DNA of 64,000 nucleotides from Limibacter armeniacum (GTDB lineage Bacteria > Bacteroidota > Bacteroidia > Cytophagales > Flammeovirgaceae). The DNA lies in NCBI RefSeq assembly GCF_036880985.1, contig NZ_JBAJNO010000004.1, positions 1 through 64,000 of the forward strand, read 5' to 3'. Below the pieces are notes generated by a model that was not told where the DNA came from, searched no databases, and saw only the letters and a program-made list of their open reading frames with translations. A program made the position numbers and the translations under genes. Shown one piece after another: positions 26,246 to 35,381 of this stretch; within the stretch, counting starts at the first letter, position 1; every line of letters starts with the position of its first letter.

Positions 26246-26917
26246 CTATAAAGCCACTGACACTGATGACTCACTGACTCGCAACTTGTAATAGGTCTGT
26301 GCCGAGACATCAGTAATGACTCTAGAGACAGTGGATACCGTTTCGCCTCTAATGAGTTTCGCTGTAACGATCAACGGGGCAACCTCAAAATAACCCACAC
26401 GACTCTCTAATGACGAGAATGTCAATTCGCCTCTTGGTGCTTTTACGATTACCTCATAACTATCATATTGGCTAAAAATACTTGAATCAAATGCTACACT
26501 AACCAGATTATTGGCTAAAGAACACATTAGGTCAATACTTTGATTACTGCCAGTTGTGACACCAAATTCTTCAGATTTCCCTGTATAATAAGGCTGATCA
26601 AAAGCAGCCGCCTTTGGTGTTTCCAGATTGAAGGTTCTAATGTAATAATTGCCTACAGGTAGGTGAATACCATCTGATATATCAGAAAAATGTTCGAAGT
26701 ACTTCACTTTTTGTTGGCTTTCGGCATCATATATGGCCACCTGCAATTCATTATTGGAAATACCAGCTACCCTGCCATGTTTTATCGAAATTTGATGATC
26801 GATAGACAAGCCTAATCTTACTATTCCTCCTTCTATTGGCTCAACGCTTTCTACCTGATCACAAGCCGAAAACAGCCATACAAGCATAATTGCTCCTATA
26901 ATTTTTACCTTTTTCAT
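26246..26917 (-). CDS. DUF4493-like lipoprotein, paralogue of the mannanase N-terminal domain
   Basis: This 223-residue lipoprotein (Cys19, FSAC) matches the N-terminal DUF4493-like part of the GH5 protein encoded just upstream: both have a beta domain with LPVGNYYIRT or LEAAQYYIVV, then QPYYTGKSEEFGV or NPYYYGKIEGIEV. It has no catalytic domain. It lies 12 bp downstream of the GH5 gene and ends at the operon terminator. A surface accessory role, perhaps glycan or partner binding within the SusCD system, is inferred from position and signal. Confidence 0.75.
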   Translation of the reverse strand: MKKVKIIGAIMLVWLFSACDQVESVEPIEGGIVRLGLSIDHQISIKHGRVAGISNNELQVAIYDAESQQKVKYFEHFSDISDGIHLPVGNYYIRTFNLETPKAAAFDQPYYTGKSEEFGVTTGSNQSIDLMCSLANNLVSVAFDSSIFSQYDSYEVIVKAPRGELTFSSLESRVGYFEVAPLIVTAKLIRGETVSTVSRVITDVSAQTYYKLRVSESSVSVAL

Positions 26918-26929
26918 TTTCCAATTGAG

Positions 26930-28654
26930 TTATAAAACAGTAAAAACAGAAGCAGGCTTAGCGGTATTGCTGATCCCTTTTTCACTTTCAAAAATCATCT
27001 TGCCCCATTCGGTCAGTTGTGAACCTTCCCAATCTACCGCCAAATCCAAGTAACTGACAGGGTCACCATTTCCTTTCCATGACCAAGCCAAATACCCCAA
27101 CTGAAGTTCTTCACAAACTTCCAGTATAGTTTCCCAAGCTACAGCTGCCGGTGGATCACCGTGCTGGAAACCAAATTCCCCTACAATAAGTGGCAACTGG
27201 GCATCAACGGCCTGTCTCAACATACTGCTCACCTTATCTGGAGATTTCCAGCTTTCATACATATGGACGGAGAATAAAAGGTTATGCTGCGGATCACTAT
27301 CCAAAAATGTCTGGCCATATTCCAGAATCAGGTTCAGATCCTGTCCCCAACTACTGCCATCAATGACAATCGTATGGTTCAACCCTGCATTCCTCATCAT
27401 AGCAATAGCTTCCAGATATGCACTCTTGTAGGTCTGGTCAAAACCACTCCACTCATTGGCAATGTTCACCAGCAAAAGTCCTTCATATTCTTTCAATACC
27501 TGACTGATATCTTCCCGAGCCCAGTATGCCGCCATACTCACCAACGATTCCTTGGAGGTTTCGCCTGTGGCATCATGCAATTCCACCATAGGAATCATGC
27601 CCCTGTTGATGGTTTCCTGAATGATTTTGCGCAGCATATTCGCTTCCGTATCACCTTGAGCTATATTAGCTTCCCACTGGTTATCATCCCACTCTGCTTC
27701 CCACACCAATCTCACTGTATTTGTCCCCTTTGCTGCAATATGAGGCAGTGCCTTGTATGCTTCATAACGACCATAGCTGTCAAACCAGTAGTGTGGGTTG
27801 TTGATTCCTCTCATCACAAAGTCATGTCCGTTCATGTCATAGAGACGACCATTCTTGACAAAAAATCCTGATGACTGGATATAGTCGGGGCGGGTTTCAT
27901 AATGACCTTGATACACGTTGATCAGTGCTGTTTTTTCGTTGACTGTTTCATCTATGATCAACGTTGTCGCTGTCCCACCAGTTTCCACTGCGATCCCAAT
28001 TGGATAATAGGTACCTTGCTTTGCTCCTTTGATAACAGAACGGGCAATGGTTTCCTTTCCTGAGAGATCAAACAGGTGTGTTTCAATAGTGATATCCTCT
28101 CCTTCTACAATATTGAAAAAACCTTCCCGCTCTTCACCTTGCTCAAAGGTCAGGACACCTTGCAATGTCCCTATCTTTGTATAGTATTCCTTGTAGTAAT
28201 TTTCTACAAATGCATCGTATTCCAAAGTAACCTTGACACTCTGTACTGCGGCAGTAATCGTTGTTGCCTTTGTTTTTTCTGCCTGTACTTCAATTCCTTC
28301 TATTTTCCCATAATAATAAGGGTTACCAAATCCATACGGCTCCTTGGTATTTGACTCCACCACGATGTAATACTGTGCTGCTTCCAGTTCCACAGATTCG
28401 GGAAGCGTACTTGCATCCGTAAATGCTGCTGCCAAAACGCCGTTGACCTGATAGACTTTGACCTGAAGTTGTGAAAGTGTTGCTGCGATTCTGGCATTAG
28501 ACGATGCTTGTGTCATTGTGCTGTCCAGGCTTACCGATATTGTCAGGTTACCTTTTGCTGCTGAGGGGGAAGGTTGTGGGTCTTCAGTATTACATGAAAC
28601 TATAGACAAAATGCTCAACAACCCATACAGCCAAGGGAGTAACTGTTTTTGCAT
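26930..28654 (-). CDS. Surface lipoprotein endo-beta-mannanase, GH5 (subfamily 8-like) with N-terminal DUF4493-like domain
   Basis: This 574-residue protein has its start at ATG 28654, giving a lipobox SIVSC (Cys21). Residues about 30-230 are a DUF4493-like beta domain. From about 255 comes a GH5 TIM barrel (KNGRLYDMNGHDFVMRGINN) resembling Bacillus-type GH5_8 mannanases (VELHDATGE, LAWSWKGNG). Acid/base Glu401 is in NIANEW and nucleophile Glu493 in VGEFG. As a lipidated protein in the SusC operon it probably cuts mannan at the cell surface before import. It follows the surface glycan-binding protein gene. Confidence 0.9.
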   Translation of the reverse strand: MQKQLLPWLYGLLSILSIVSCNTEDPQPSPSAAKGNLTISVSLDSTMTQASSNARIAATLSQLQVKVYQVNGVLAAAFTDASTLPESVELEAAQYYIVVESNTKEPYGFGNPYYYGKIEGIEVQAEKTKATTITAAVQSVKVTLEYDAFVENYYKEYYTKIGTLQGVLTFEQGEEREGFFNIVEGEDITIETHLFDLSGKETIARSVIKGAKQGTYYPIGIAVETGGTATTLIIDETVNEKTALINVYQGHYETRPDYIQSSGFFVKNGRLYDMNGHDFVMRGINNPHYWFDSYGRYEAYKALPHIAAKGTNTVRLVWEAEWDDNQWEANIAQGDTEANMLRKIIQETINRGMIPMVELHDATGETSKESLVSMAAYWAREDISQVLKEYEGLLLVNIANEWSGFDQTYKSAYLEAIAMMRNAGLNHTIVIDGSSWGQDLNLILEYGQTFLDSDPQHNLLFSVHMYESWKSPDKVSSMLRQAVDAQLPLIVGEFGFQHGDPPAAVAWETILEVCEELQLGYLAWSWKGNGDPVSYLDLAVDWEGSQLTEWGKMIFESEKGISNTAKPASVFTVL

Positions 28655-28724
28655 AAGATTGGGTTTTAAAAAGTAAATAAAATGCCGTGACCTTTCAGCC
28701 ACGGCATTGAAATTATATTCGGCA

Positions 28725-30353
28725 TTACATGGTAACTTTACCTTCCGTTACCTTGATATCATCGATATGGATTTCCATACCTGCCAGATCAGCTGTAGTA
28801 AAGGCAATTCTCAAGCGGTCATCTCCCTCATCTGTTCCCCAGTCACCATTGATGCTTGACAATGGCACTGACACGACTGTCCACTCAGTTACGGCATCTC
28901 TTGAGACCAAATCGCCACCGTATTTCGCACCATCAATCAGTCTTTCGCACTGGATATATACCTCAGTACCATTGGTATGCATATAGAATGTCAGGTATGG
29001 GTCTTTGAAGTCGCTCAGGTCAGGATGGGCATATTCCAGATACCCGAACCAACTCCAGTCTCCACCTCTATCCGCTTCATTCAGGATAACACTTTGGTAA
29101 TTGCTGCCTTCATAAGCAGAAAGGCCACTCAGGTTCAATCCGTGTGTTGAAGGAACGCCTGTCCAGTCCGCAGCAGTGAAATGATCAATGCCGCTCTCAA
29201 AGTTGTCTATACTGATTTCCACCTTTTTCCCATCCGTAATCATCACCTGATCAAGGTAGATTTCCATATTATTTGGCAGGTCAGCAGTAGTGAAAGCGAT
29301 TCTCAAGCGGTCTGAACCTTCTTCAGCACCCCAATCACCATTGATAGATGCAATCGGGAATGAAACAATCTCCCAACCATTTGTACTTGAGCGTGATACC
29401 AGATCACCACCAAACTTGCTGCCACCTTTCAGCATCTCTGCCTGTGCATATACGTCTGTTCCATTGGTATTCAGGTAGAATGTCAGGTGAGGGTCATTAA
29501 AATCACTCAGGTCAGGCAGTGCCATTTCTACATAACCAAACCAGTTCCAATCCCCGCTTCTGTTCGCTGCATCAAGTTTCATACCCTGATAATTACTACC
29601 CACAGCCGCTTTCACAGCTGGGTCAAGATTTATACCCGAAGTGATGGTGACATTGGTCCAGCTTGGCTCAATCACTTGATTGACCCCATCCTCAAAATCC
29701 ATCAGCACCAAGTCACCTGCAGCCGGTTTCGAACCATAAAACATTGGAATCGGGTCAGATACTGGTACCTCATTCCCCTGAAGAGTCGTCATACTCAAAA
29801 TGGCCGTCTCTCCGAATGCCTGATCTGATGGAACTGTAACTTTGATCTCATCTTCTTTGGCAGAGGTAAAGTTGACACTCAGTTCTGTCGAGTTCAGGTA
29901 AACCTTGTCCACTAAATCCACATTATCCCCTTTGATTGAGATATTGCTACCCGCCACAATTCTGTCAGGATATTGTACATTCTCAACTGCCAGATAGATT
30001 GGCTTAAACATCTCAGCCGTTTCTGACTGCTGGCGGTACTGGTTGCGCAACGTAAATGGATTCTGCTCAATTCTTCTTGGCAGTTTCACCTTCAACTCAT
30101 TCTCACCCAGACTAATCACCTCACAAGTTATGCCACCAAGCTGTACACTGTTTACCTTGCTTAATGCTTCTCCCCTCAGTGTCACTTCAGATCCGACCAC
30201 CGCTTCAGCAGGCTCAAAAACATTCACCTGCGGTACTGGCCACACGATATCATTAGGGTCTGCTTCTACATCTGTACAGCCCATAATGCTTGCCGCCGCA
30301 CCTGCCAATACAAGCAGGCGCAGCAAAGCTGATTTTATATTGATATGTTTCAT
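28725..30353 (-). CDS. Surface glycan-binding lipoprotein with IPT/TIG domains and duplicated C-terminal module
   Basis: This 542-residue protein starts at ATG 30353, with the lipobox ending SIMGC. After the signal come two IPT/TIG-like beta domains (PQVNVFEPAEAVVGSEVTLR, then PDRIVAGSNISIKGDNV). The C-terminal half is a tandem duplication of a ~150-residue module: each copy has GDW.WFGY.E.A.PDLSDF, TFY..TNGT, GGDLVSR and SINGDWG.(E)EG.DRLRIAFTTADL. The order after SusC and SusD and the lack of catalytic residues match SGBPs (SusE-position proteins) that bind the target glycan, here probably mannan. The repeat may give two binding sites. Confidence 0.87.
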   Translation of the reverse strand: MKHINIKSALLRLLVLAGAAASIMGCTDVEADPNDIVWPVPQVNVFEPAEAVVGSEVTLRGEALSKVNSVQLGGITCEVISLGENELKVKLPRRIEQNPFTLRNQYRQQSETAEMFKPIYLAVENVQYPDRIVAGSNISIKGDNVDLVDKVYLNSTELSVNFTSAKEDEIKVTVPSDQAFGETAILSMTTLQGNEVPVSDPIPMFYGSKPAAGDLVLMDFEDGVNQVIEPSWTNVTITSGINLDPAVKAAVGSNYQGMKLDAANRSGDWNWFGYVEMALPDLSDFNDPHLTFYLNTNGTDVYAQAEMLKGGSKFGGDLVSRSSTNGWEIVSFPIASINGDWGAEEGSDRLRIAFTTADLPNNMEIYLDQVMITDGKKVEISIDNFESGIDHFTAADWTGVPSTHGLNLSGLSAYEGSNYQSVILNEADRGGDWSWFGYLEYAHPDLSDFKDPYLTFYMHTNGTEVYIQCERLIDGAKYGGDLVSRDAVTEWTVVSVPLSSINGDWGTDEGDDRLRIAFTTADLAGMEIHIDDIKVTEGKVTM

Positions 30354-30383
30354 GAATTTCAATTTTAAAGTGATCAGAAAAAA

Positions 30384-31955
30384 TTACATGCCCAGCCACT
30401 GCTCATCCTGCTGAGGAATCGGTACAAATGGCTGGTTTTCCCACTTGTCACCCAATCCATCCTTGTAGGCATTGAGTACCGCTCTTGCACGTCGCTGTCT
30501 GACAATGTCAAAGTACCTCAGTGCTTCCATTCCCAGCTCCACTCTTCGCTCATGCCAGATCGCATCTCTCAACTCAATTCCAGACTGATTGGTAAGTGCA
30601 GGCAATGCACCGCCAATTACATCAGATGAATAACTCAGATCACCATTCAGGGTAGCGCCATAAGGTTTTGTACTTCTTCTTGCTCTATCCCTGATCATAT
30701 TTACATAGTCTCTCGCTTCGCCTTCAAAACCAAGGTTGTAGGCAGCTTCTGCATGCATCAGCAGGACATCCGCATATCGCATCTTGCGCGTATTCACAGG
30801 GCTTTCACTCTGAGGTGCTTTCTGCTCAGGGGCTACCTGTGCTTTTCGGTTAGAGAAACCTGTTCCGCCTGATTCACTCAAGAAAATCTCCAAGTCATTG
30901 CCATACAGCAGAATGCCGTCACCAAATTCATAGATCGTCGATTTCTGACGAGGGTCATTGGTTTCGAATGCATCATGCAAACTTTGTGTTGGAGAATTGA
31001 AACCCCAACCGGTATAGCGCTGGTCACTCCAGTCAATTGGTCTGATTCCCTGAAAGATGGTGCTATGTGTACCGTCATTCTTGTCACCATAGAAATCACC
31101 ACTTGAATTCTGGTTGACAAACTGGATTTCAAAGATGGATTCCACACTGTTTTCACCTTCCATCTCAAAAAGCTGAGCATAGTTTCCCAACAGCGCATAC
31201 TCACCTGAATTGATGATATCCTTTGTCTGGTTATATACTGTCTGCCAGTTTTCCTGATTGTCGTTGGCTTCCAGCTTCATGGTGTACATCAGTACCCTTG
31301 AGAGGTATGCCTTTGCCGCACCTTTTGTTGCCCTGCCGATATTGGCTGCATCATAGTTTAAAGGCAGCAGTTCAATCGCTTCTGTCAGGTCCTTGATGAT
31401 CTGGTTAAACGTTTCCTGCTCAGAAGCCCTAGTTTGTGTTCTGTATTCACTTGGGGCAATCGTTTTAGTGAAAACGGGCACTTCCCCAAAGATTCTTACC
31501 AAGTGGAAATAACCAAAAGCCCTCAGGAACTTGGCTTCCCCAATCAGTCTTGCCTTCTTGCTTTCCTCCGCAGGAGAGCTGTCCAAACCTTCCAGTACAG
31601 AGTTAGCCCTGCTCACGATTCTGTAACCGTATTCCCATGCAGCCAAACCAATCAGGTTGGTATTCGTCGCCTCAAAATTTTCGATTGCCTTCAGCTCTGG
31701 AAGGTCACTGTCACTTGATCCTTTTACGGCATCATCCGAACGAACATCCCCAAACATCCAGAACTGGTGGTGAAAAGGGTCCGTATCTCGCTGCAATGCA
31801 TCATAGATGCCGTTTACTGCCAACTCTGCATTGGCTGGATCATTGTAGAAGTTCGCACTTGTTTCCTTTGCCAAAGGTTCTTTGTCAAGGAAGTCTTCAC
31901 AGGCAGTGCCCATTCCGAGGAGCGCTACCAAAGGAAGGATATATCTCTTTTTCAT
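30384..31955 (-). CDS. SusD-family (RagB/SusD) glycan-binding lipoprotein
   Basis: This 523-residue protein has a lipobox ending TAC (Cys19, MGTACEDFL) and start ATG 31955. It shows the SusD hallmarks: EDFLDKEPLA at the mature N-terminus, TPR-like helices (FLRAFGYFHLVRIFGEVP), and C-terminal RYADVLLMHAEAAYNLG and LGMEALRYFDIVRQRR. It caps the SusC channel and captures mannan oligosaccharides. It lies 19 bp downstream of SusC and is followed by the SGBP gene. Specificity is inferred from the enzymes nearby. Confidence 0.95.
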   Translation of the reverse strand: MKKRYILPLVALLGMGTACEDFLDKEPLAKETSANFYNDPANAELAVNGIYDALQRDTDPFHHQFWMFGDVRSDDAVKGSSDSDLPELKAIENFEATNTNLIGLAAWEYGYRIVSRANSVLEGLDSSPAEESKKARLIGEAKFLRAFGYFHLVRIFGEVPVFTKTIAPSEYRTQTRASEQETFNQIIKDLTEAIELLPLNYDAANIGRATKGAAKAYLSRVLMYTMKLEANDNQENWQTVYNQTKDIINSGEYALLGNYAQLFEMEGENSVESIFEIQFVNQNSSGDFYGDKNDGTHSTIFQGIRPIDWSDQRYTGWGFNSPTQSLHDAFETNDPRQKSTIYEFGDGILLYGNDLEIFLSESGGTGFSNRKAQVAPEQKAPQSESPVNTRKMRYADVLLMHAEAAYNLGFEGEARDYVNMIRDRARRSTKPYGATLNGDLSYSSDVIGGALPALTNQSGIELRDAIWHERRVELGMEALRYFDIVRQRRARAVLNAYKDGLGDKWENQPFVPIPQQDEQWLGM

Positions 31956-31974
31956 GATTGTTCTCAGTTTTTGC

Positions 31975-34900
31975 TTAGAATGAAAGATTGATACCTGCTC
32001 TGAATGTTCTTGCCTGCGGATAAGACGCCATGTCCACACCATAAGTCAGTGTCGGGATTGGATCACTTGACGAGGCACTCTGCACCAGTTCACCGATTTC
32101 AGGATCAAGTCCTGTATAGTTGGTGAAAGTCAGCAGGTTGTCTGCCGCTACAAAAATTCTCAGCTTGCTGATACCCATTTTCTCTTTCAGGGAAGCAGGC
32201 AGTGTGTAGCCCAACTGTACAGTCTTCAGGCGGATGTAGCTCGCATCTTCCACATACAGATCAGAGTAGCGTTCATTCTGGTTCGGGTTATCAGCCGAGA
32301 ATCTTGGGCCGTTTCGTTCTGGGTTTGCCTCAGTCCAATGGTTTTCTACCCTGTAAAGTGGCATGTTTTCACCTTCCAGAGAGTAATCAATATGGTACCT
32401 AAGTGGATTCACAGCCTCTGCCCCTTGCACTCCTGAGATAAACATTTGAAAGTCAAAGTTCTCATAGCTGGCAGATGCATTGATACCATAGAAGAAATCA
32501 GGTGTTGCACTTCCCAAGTAGGTACGGTCATTTCCGTCAATCACCCCATCATTGTTCAGGTCAACAAACTTCACGTCACCTGGCTGTGCTTTAGGCTGGA
32601 TTAAGTTACCATCCTTTACATAACTGTTCACTTCCTCCTGGCTATTGAAAATACCATCCGTTTTCAGGCCATAGAAATAAGCAATCTCATAACCTTCTTC
32701 CGTACGGGTTGTATTACCTACCTTGTTCACGTTACCAGCTTCAATCGCTGGCGTATCACCCAAATCCATTACCTCATTGGTGATTTTGGAGAAATTCACC
32801 CCTACTTCATATTGGAATTTACGCTCCAGACCACCCCTGAAATTCAGTGAAAGTTCGATACCACGGTTCTGCATTGTACCGATGTTAACTGGAGGTGCCT
32901 GATAAGATACAAACTCAGGAACGGGTACCGCCACAATCATGTCCTTTGTATTCTTGATAAAATAGTCAGCAGTCAGTGTCAGCCTGTCCTCAAAGAATCC
33001 TGCATCCAGACCGATGTTAGTCATCTCGGTAGTTTCCCATTTCAACTCAGGGTTACTTAGCTCAGTTTGAGCCACACCCTGTACTGGTGTCTGGTTACCG
33101 AATGGGTACTTCTGCTCATTGGTCAGTGTTACTGCATACTTATATGGTGCTACAGCATCCTGGTTACCAACCTGTCCCCAGCCACCTCTAAGCTTCAGCT
33201 GAGTAATCTGGTCAACTGAGTTCAGGAAGCTTTCTTCCTTTACATTCCAACCCAATGAGAACGAAGGGAATAGCCCCCACCTTGACTCAGGCAAGAACTT
33301 GGAAGAACCATCGTATCGCACACTCGCTGTCAGCAGGTACTTACCAGCATATGAATAGTTTGCCCTTGACAGGAATGACAACAATGTTGACTCCTCTGCA
33401 CCACCCTGAGGCAGGTTTTCTGAAGGTTGTTTACCAGTACTTGGAAACTGAAGTGATGAATCATTCGGCACATCTGTTACAGCAACTCTCGTCCATGCAT
33501 AATAGCCGGACTGTGCTTCCGTACCGACCATCAGACCGATGTTGTGGTCTCCAATCTCCTTATTGAAATTGGCAAAGTTGGACCAAGTATATCCGTGGAA
33601 ATCACTTCTCTGTTCTGACAGAGAACTAACTTCTCTTTGTTGTGTAGGCTTCAGGTAATATACAGGCGAATAGGACTTACTGTAATCACCACCCAGATTC
33701 GCTGTGAATTGCGACTTGAATGAAATACTAGGTAGGATCTGATAATTCAACCAAACGTTACCCAATAGGTTATTCTTGTTATACTCCGACTGTCTCACAT
33801 CTTCCTGCATATACAGCGGGTTGTTGATGCTGTTTGCCAGGTATGTTCCCTGCCAGTTACCATCTACATCTTTTGGCGCTGTTACAGGGTCAGCCATCAT
33901 AGCACCTGTCAATACACCACCATACTGGTCATTTCTGAATGGACCTCTGTCTTCCATAGCCAAAGCCACGCTCAAACCAGAAGTTACTTTGTCAGACATC
34001 TTGAACTCAAGGTTGTTTCTCACCGTGAATCTTGAGTAGTCTGTATTCTCAAGGATACCTGTCTGGTCAAAGTAGGAGCCTGAAACTGCATATTTCACGT
34101 TTTCATTACCTCCGGTTACTGACAAGGCATAATCCTGCTGATAGCCCTGCTTGAATACTTCCCTGAACCAATCTGTTCCCTTGGCCTGCTGTTCCAGTAC
34201 GTAATCCACCATTGGGTCAGCTGCATCACCGTGCATCTCTTTCTGGATCGTAGCATATTGTGTAGCATCTGCCATCTCCATAATGTTCCAAGGCGTCTGT
34301 ACACCAGCACTAGCGGTAAAGTTGAATACTGCCTTACCAGACTTTCCTTTTTTGGTAGTTACCAATACAACACCATTGGCACCTCTGGAACCATAAATAG
34401 CTGTCGCTGAAGCATCTTTCAACACTTCAATTGACTCAATATCAGCAGGTGATAGGAAGTCAATATTAGCAGTAGGGAATCCATCCACTACATACAGTGG
34501 ATCAGAGTTGTTGATTGTTCCAATACCACGAATCCTGATTCGCATACCCGAACCTGGCTTACCTGACTGTGAGGTCACCTGCACACCGGAGATCCGGCCT
34601 TGCAGTGCCTGTCCGACACTTGGCGTAGAAATCTGGGTAAGTGCTTCTGGCTTTATGGAGGCAACCGAACCTGTAATGTCACTTTTCTTCTGGACACCGT
34701 ATCCGACTACTACTACTTCCTCCAGCTGGTCAGCATCTGGAACCATCTGATGGTTGATCGTGCTTTGCCCATTGACTGAGATTCTCATTGTCTCATAACC
34801 AATAAAGCTAAACACTAGCTCGGGATTTTCCACTGTTCCCAAATTAATACGGTAGCTACCGTTAAAGTCGGTAATGGAACCTTGGGTTGTTCCGTTGACC

Positions 34901-35049
34901 AGAATGTTTACACCCGGAAGGCCCTGACCTGTTTCATCGGTTACTGTTCCTGAAACAAATCTTTCTTGCGCAATGAGGCTTAAGGGTGCCAGCAATATAA
35001 AGGCAAGTACTGCCATTAGCTGCTGCAATGTTTGTAGTTTCATTTTCAT
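31975..35049 (-). CDS. SusC-family TonB-dependent oligosaccharide importer
   Basis: This 1024-residue outer-membrane protein has its start at ATG 35049 (MKMKLQTL). After a signal peptide (ending LIAQ) come a carboxypeptidase-regulatory domain (VSGTVTDETGQGLPG), the SusC plug signature with LEEVVVVGYG and GRISGVQV, then GIGTINNSDPLYVVDGFP and SIEVLKDASATAIYGSRG, and a long barrel ending RTFRAGINLSF. With SusD it forms the lid-and-channel importer. A TAnnTTTG box lies upstream at 35112-35105. It opens the five-gene mannan import operon. Confidence 0.95.
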   Translation of the reverse strand: MKMKLQTLQQLMAVLAFILLAPLSLIAQERFVSGTVTDETGQGLPGVNILVNGTTQGSITDFNGSYRINLGTVENPELVFSFIGYETMRISVNGQSTINHQMVPDADQLEEVVVVGYGVQKKSDITGSVASIKPEALTQISTPSVGQALQGRISGVQVTSQSGKPGSGMRIRIRGIGTINNSDPLYVVDGFPTANIDFLSPADIESIEVLKDASATAIYGSRGANGVVLVTTKKGKSGKAVFNFTASAGVQTPWNIMEMADATQYATIQKEMHGDAADPMVDYVLEQQAKGTDWFREVFKQGYQQDYALSVTGGNENVKYAVSGSYFDQTGILENTDYSRFTVRNNLEFKMSDKVTSGLSVALAMEDRGPFRNDQYGGVLTGAMMADPVTAPKDVDGNWQGTYLANSINNPLYMQEDVRQSEYNKNNLLGNVWLNYQILPSISFKSQFTANLGGDYSKSYSPVYYLKPTQQREVSSLSEQRSDFHGYTWSNFANFNKEIGDHNIGLMVGTEAQSGYYAWTRVAVTDVPNDSSLQFPSTGKQPSENLPQGGAEESTLLSFLSRANYSYAGKYLLTASVRYDGSSKFLPESRWGLFPSFSLGWNVKEESFLNSVDQITQLKLRGGWGQVGNQDAVAPYKYAVTLTNEQKYPFGNQTPVQGVAQTELSNPELKWETTEMTNIGLDAGFFEDRLTLTADYFIKNTKDMIVAVPVPEFVSYQAPPVNIGTMQNRGIELSLNFRGGLERKFQYEVGVNFSKITNEVMDLGDTPAIEAGNVNKVGNTTRTEEGYEIAYFYGLKTDGIFNSQEEVNSYVKDGNLIQPKAQPGDVKFVDLNNDGVIDGNDRTYLGSATPDFFYGINASASYENFDFQMFISGVQGAEAVNPLRYHIDYSLEGENMPLYRVENHWTEANPERNGPRFSADNPNQNERYSDLYVEDASYIRLKTVQLGYTLPASLKEKMGISKLRIFVAADNLLTFTNYTGLDPEIGELVQSASSSDPIPTLTYGVDMASYPQARTFRAGINLSF

Positions 35050-35104
35050 ATTGTCAATTATTGAATCACTGAAAAGACCGGAGGCCACACCCCTGCCGGC
35101 ATCA

Positions 35105-35112
35105 CAAACGTA
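35105..35112 (-). promoter_or_regulatory. -7-type box for the SusC operon
   Basis: TACGTTTG on the minus strand matches TAnnTTTG about 55 bases before the ATG at 35049. A TTG -33 element at standard spacing was not found, as is common for activated promoters. Confidence 0.4.
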
Positions 35113-35255
35113 CTTAACACACTTGTGTGAGATCAGTTGATATGATTCAATTATGAGGTATGTTTATTACAATTGTATTTTTCATATTTATTGCAATAGG
35201 TAAAAAATTTGCACAAATCCATTTTAAATCATTTAAATGGATTTTATACGTAAAA

Positions 35256-35349
35256 AAACACCCCCATTGACTCAGCCCATTATTTGAATAATTCCAATTT
35301 TCATGAAAAATAATTACCCAAATAAGAAAAGGAATCAACAGGGGTGTTT
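35256..35349 (-). terminator. Long-loop terminator after the mannan HTCS gene
   Basis: On the minus strand AAACACCCC (35349-35341) can pair with GGGGTGTTT (35264-35256), followed by T residues down to 35252. Partial pairing of TTGA/TCAA extends the stem inward. The apical loop is large (over 50 bases), which is unusual, and contains TTTTCATGAAAA. Confidence 0.5.
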
Positions 35350-35381
35350 ATAGCAGATAAAAATTACCAGTGTCTATTTGA

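Larger units (their letters stand above)
35050..35381. promoter_or_regulatory. Region between SusC start and HTCS stop: promoter and terminator
   Basis: This 332-bp region holds a candidate SusC promoter on the minus strand (TACGTTTG at 35112-35105). A near-palindrome CACAC-TT-GTGTG (35118-35129) lies just upstream of it. Towards the HTCS stop there is a long terminator stem (35256-35349). Confidence 0.5.

Noticed and set aside
27284-27871. A 195-codon antisense frame within the GH5_8-like mannanase
   Set aside because: The opposite strand encodes the intact catalytic barrel with both glutamates.
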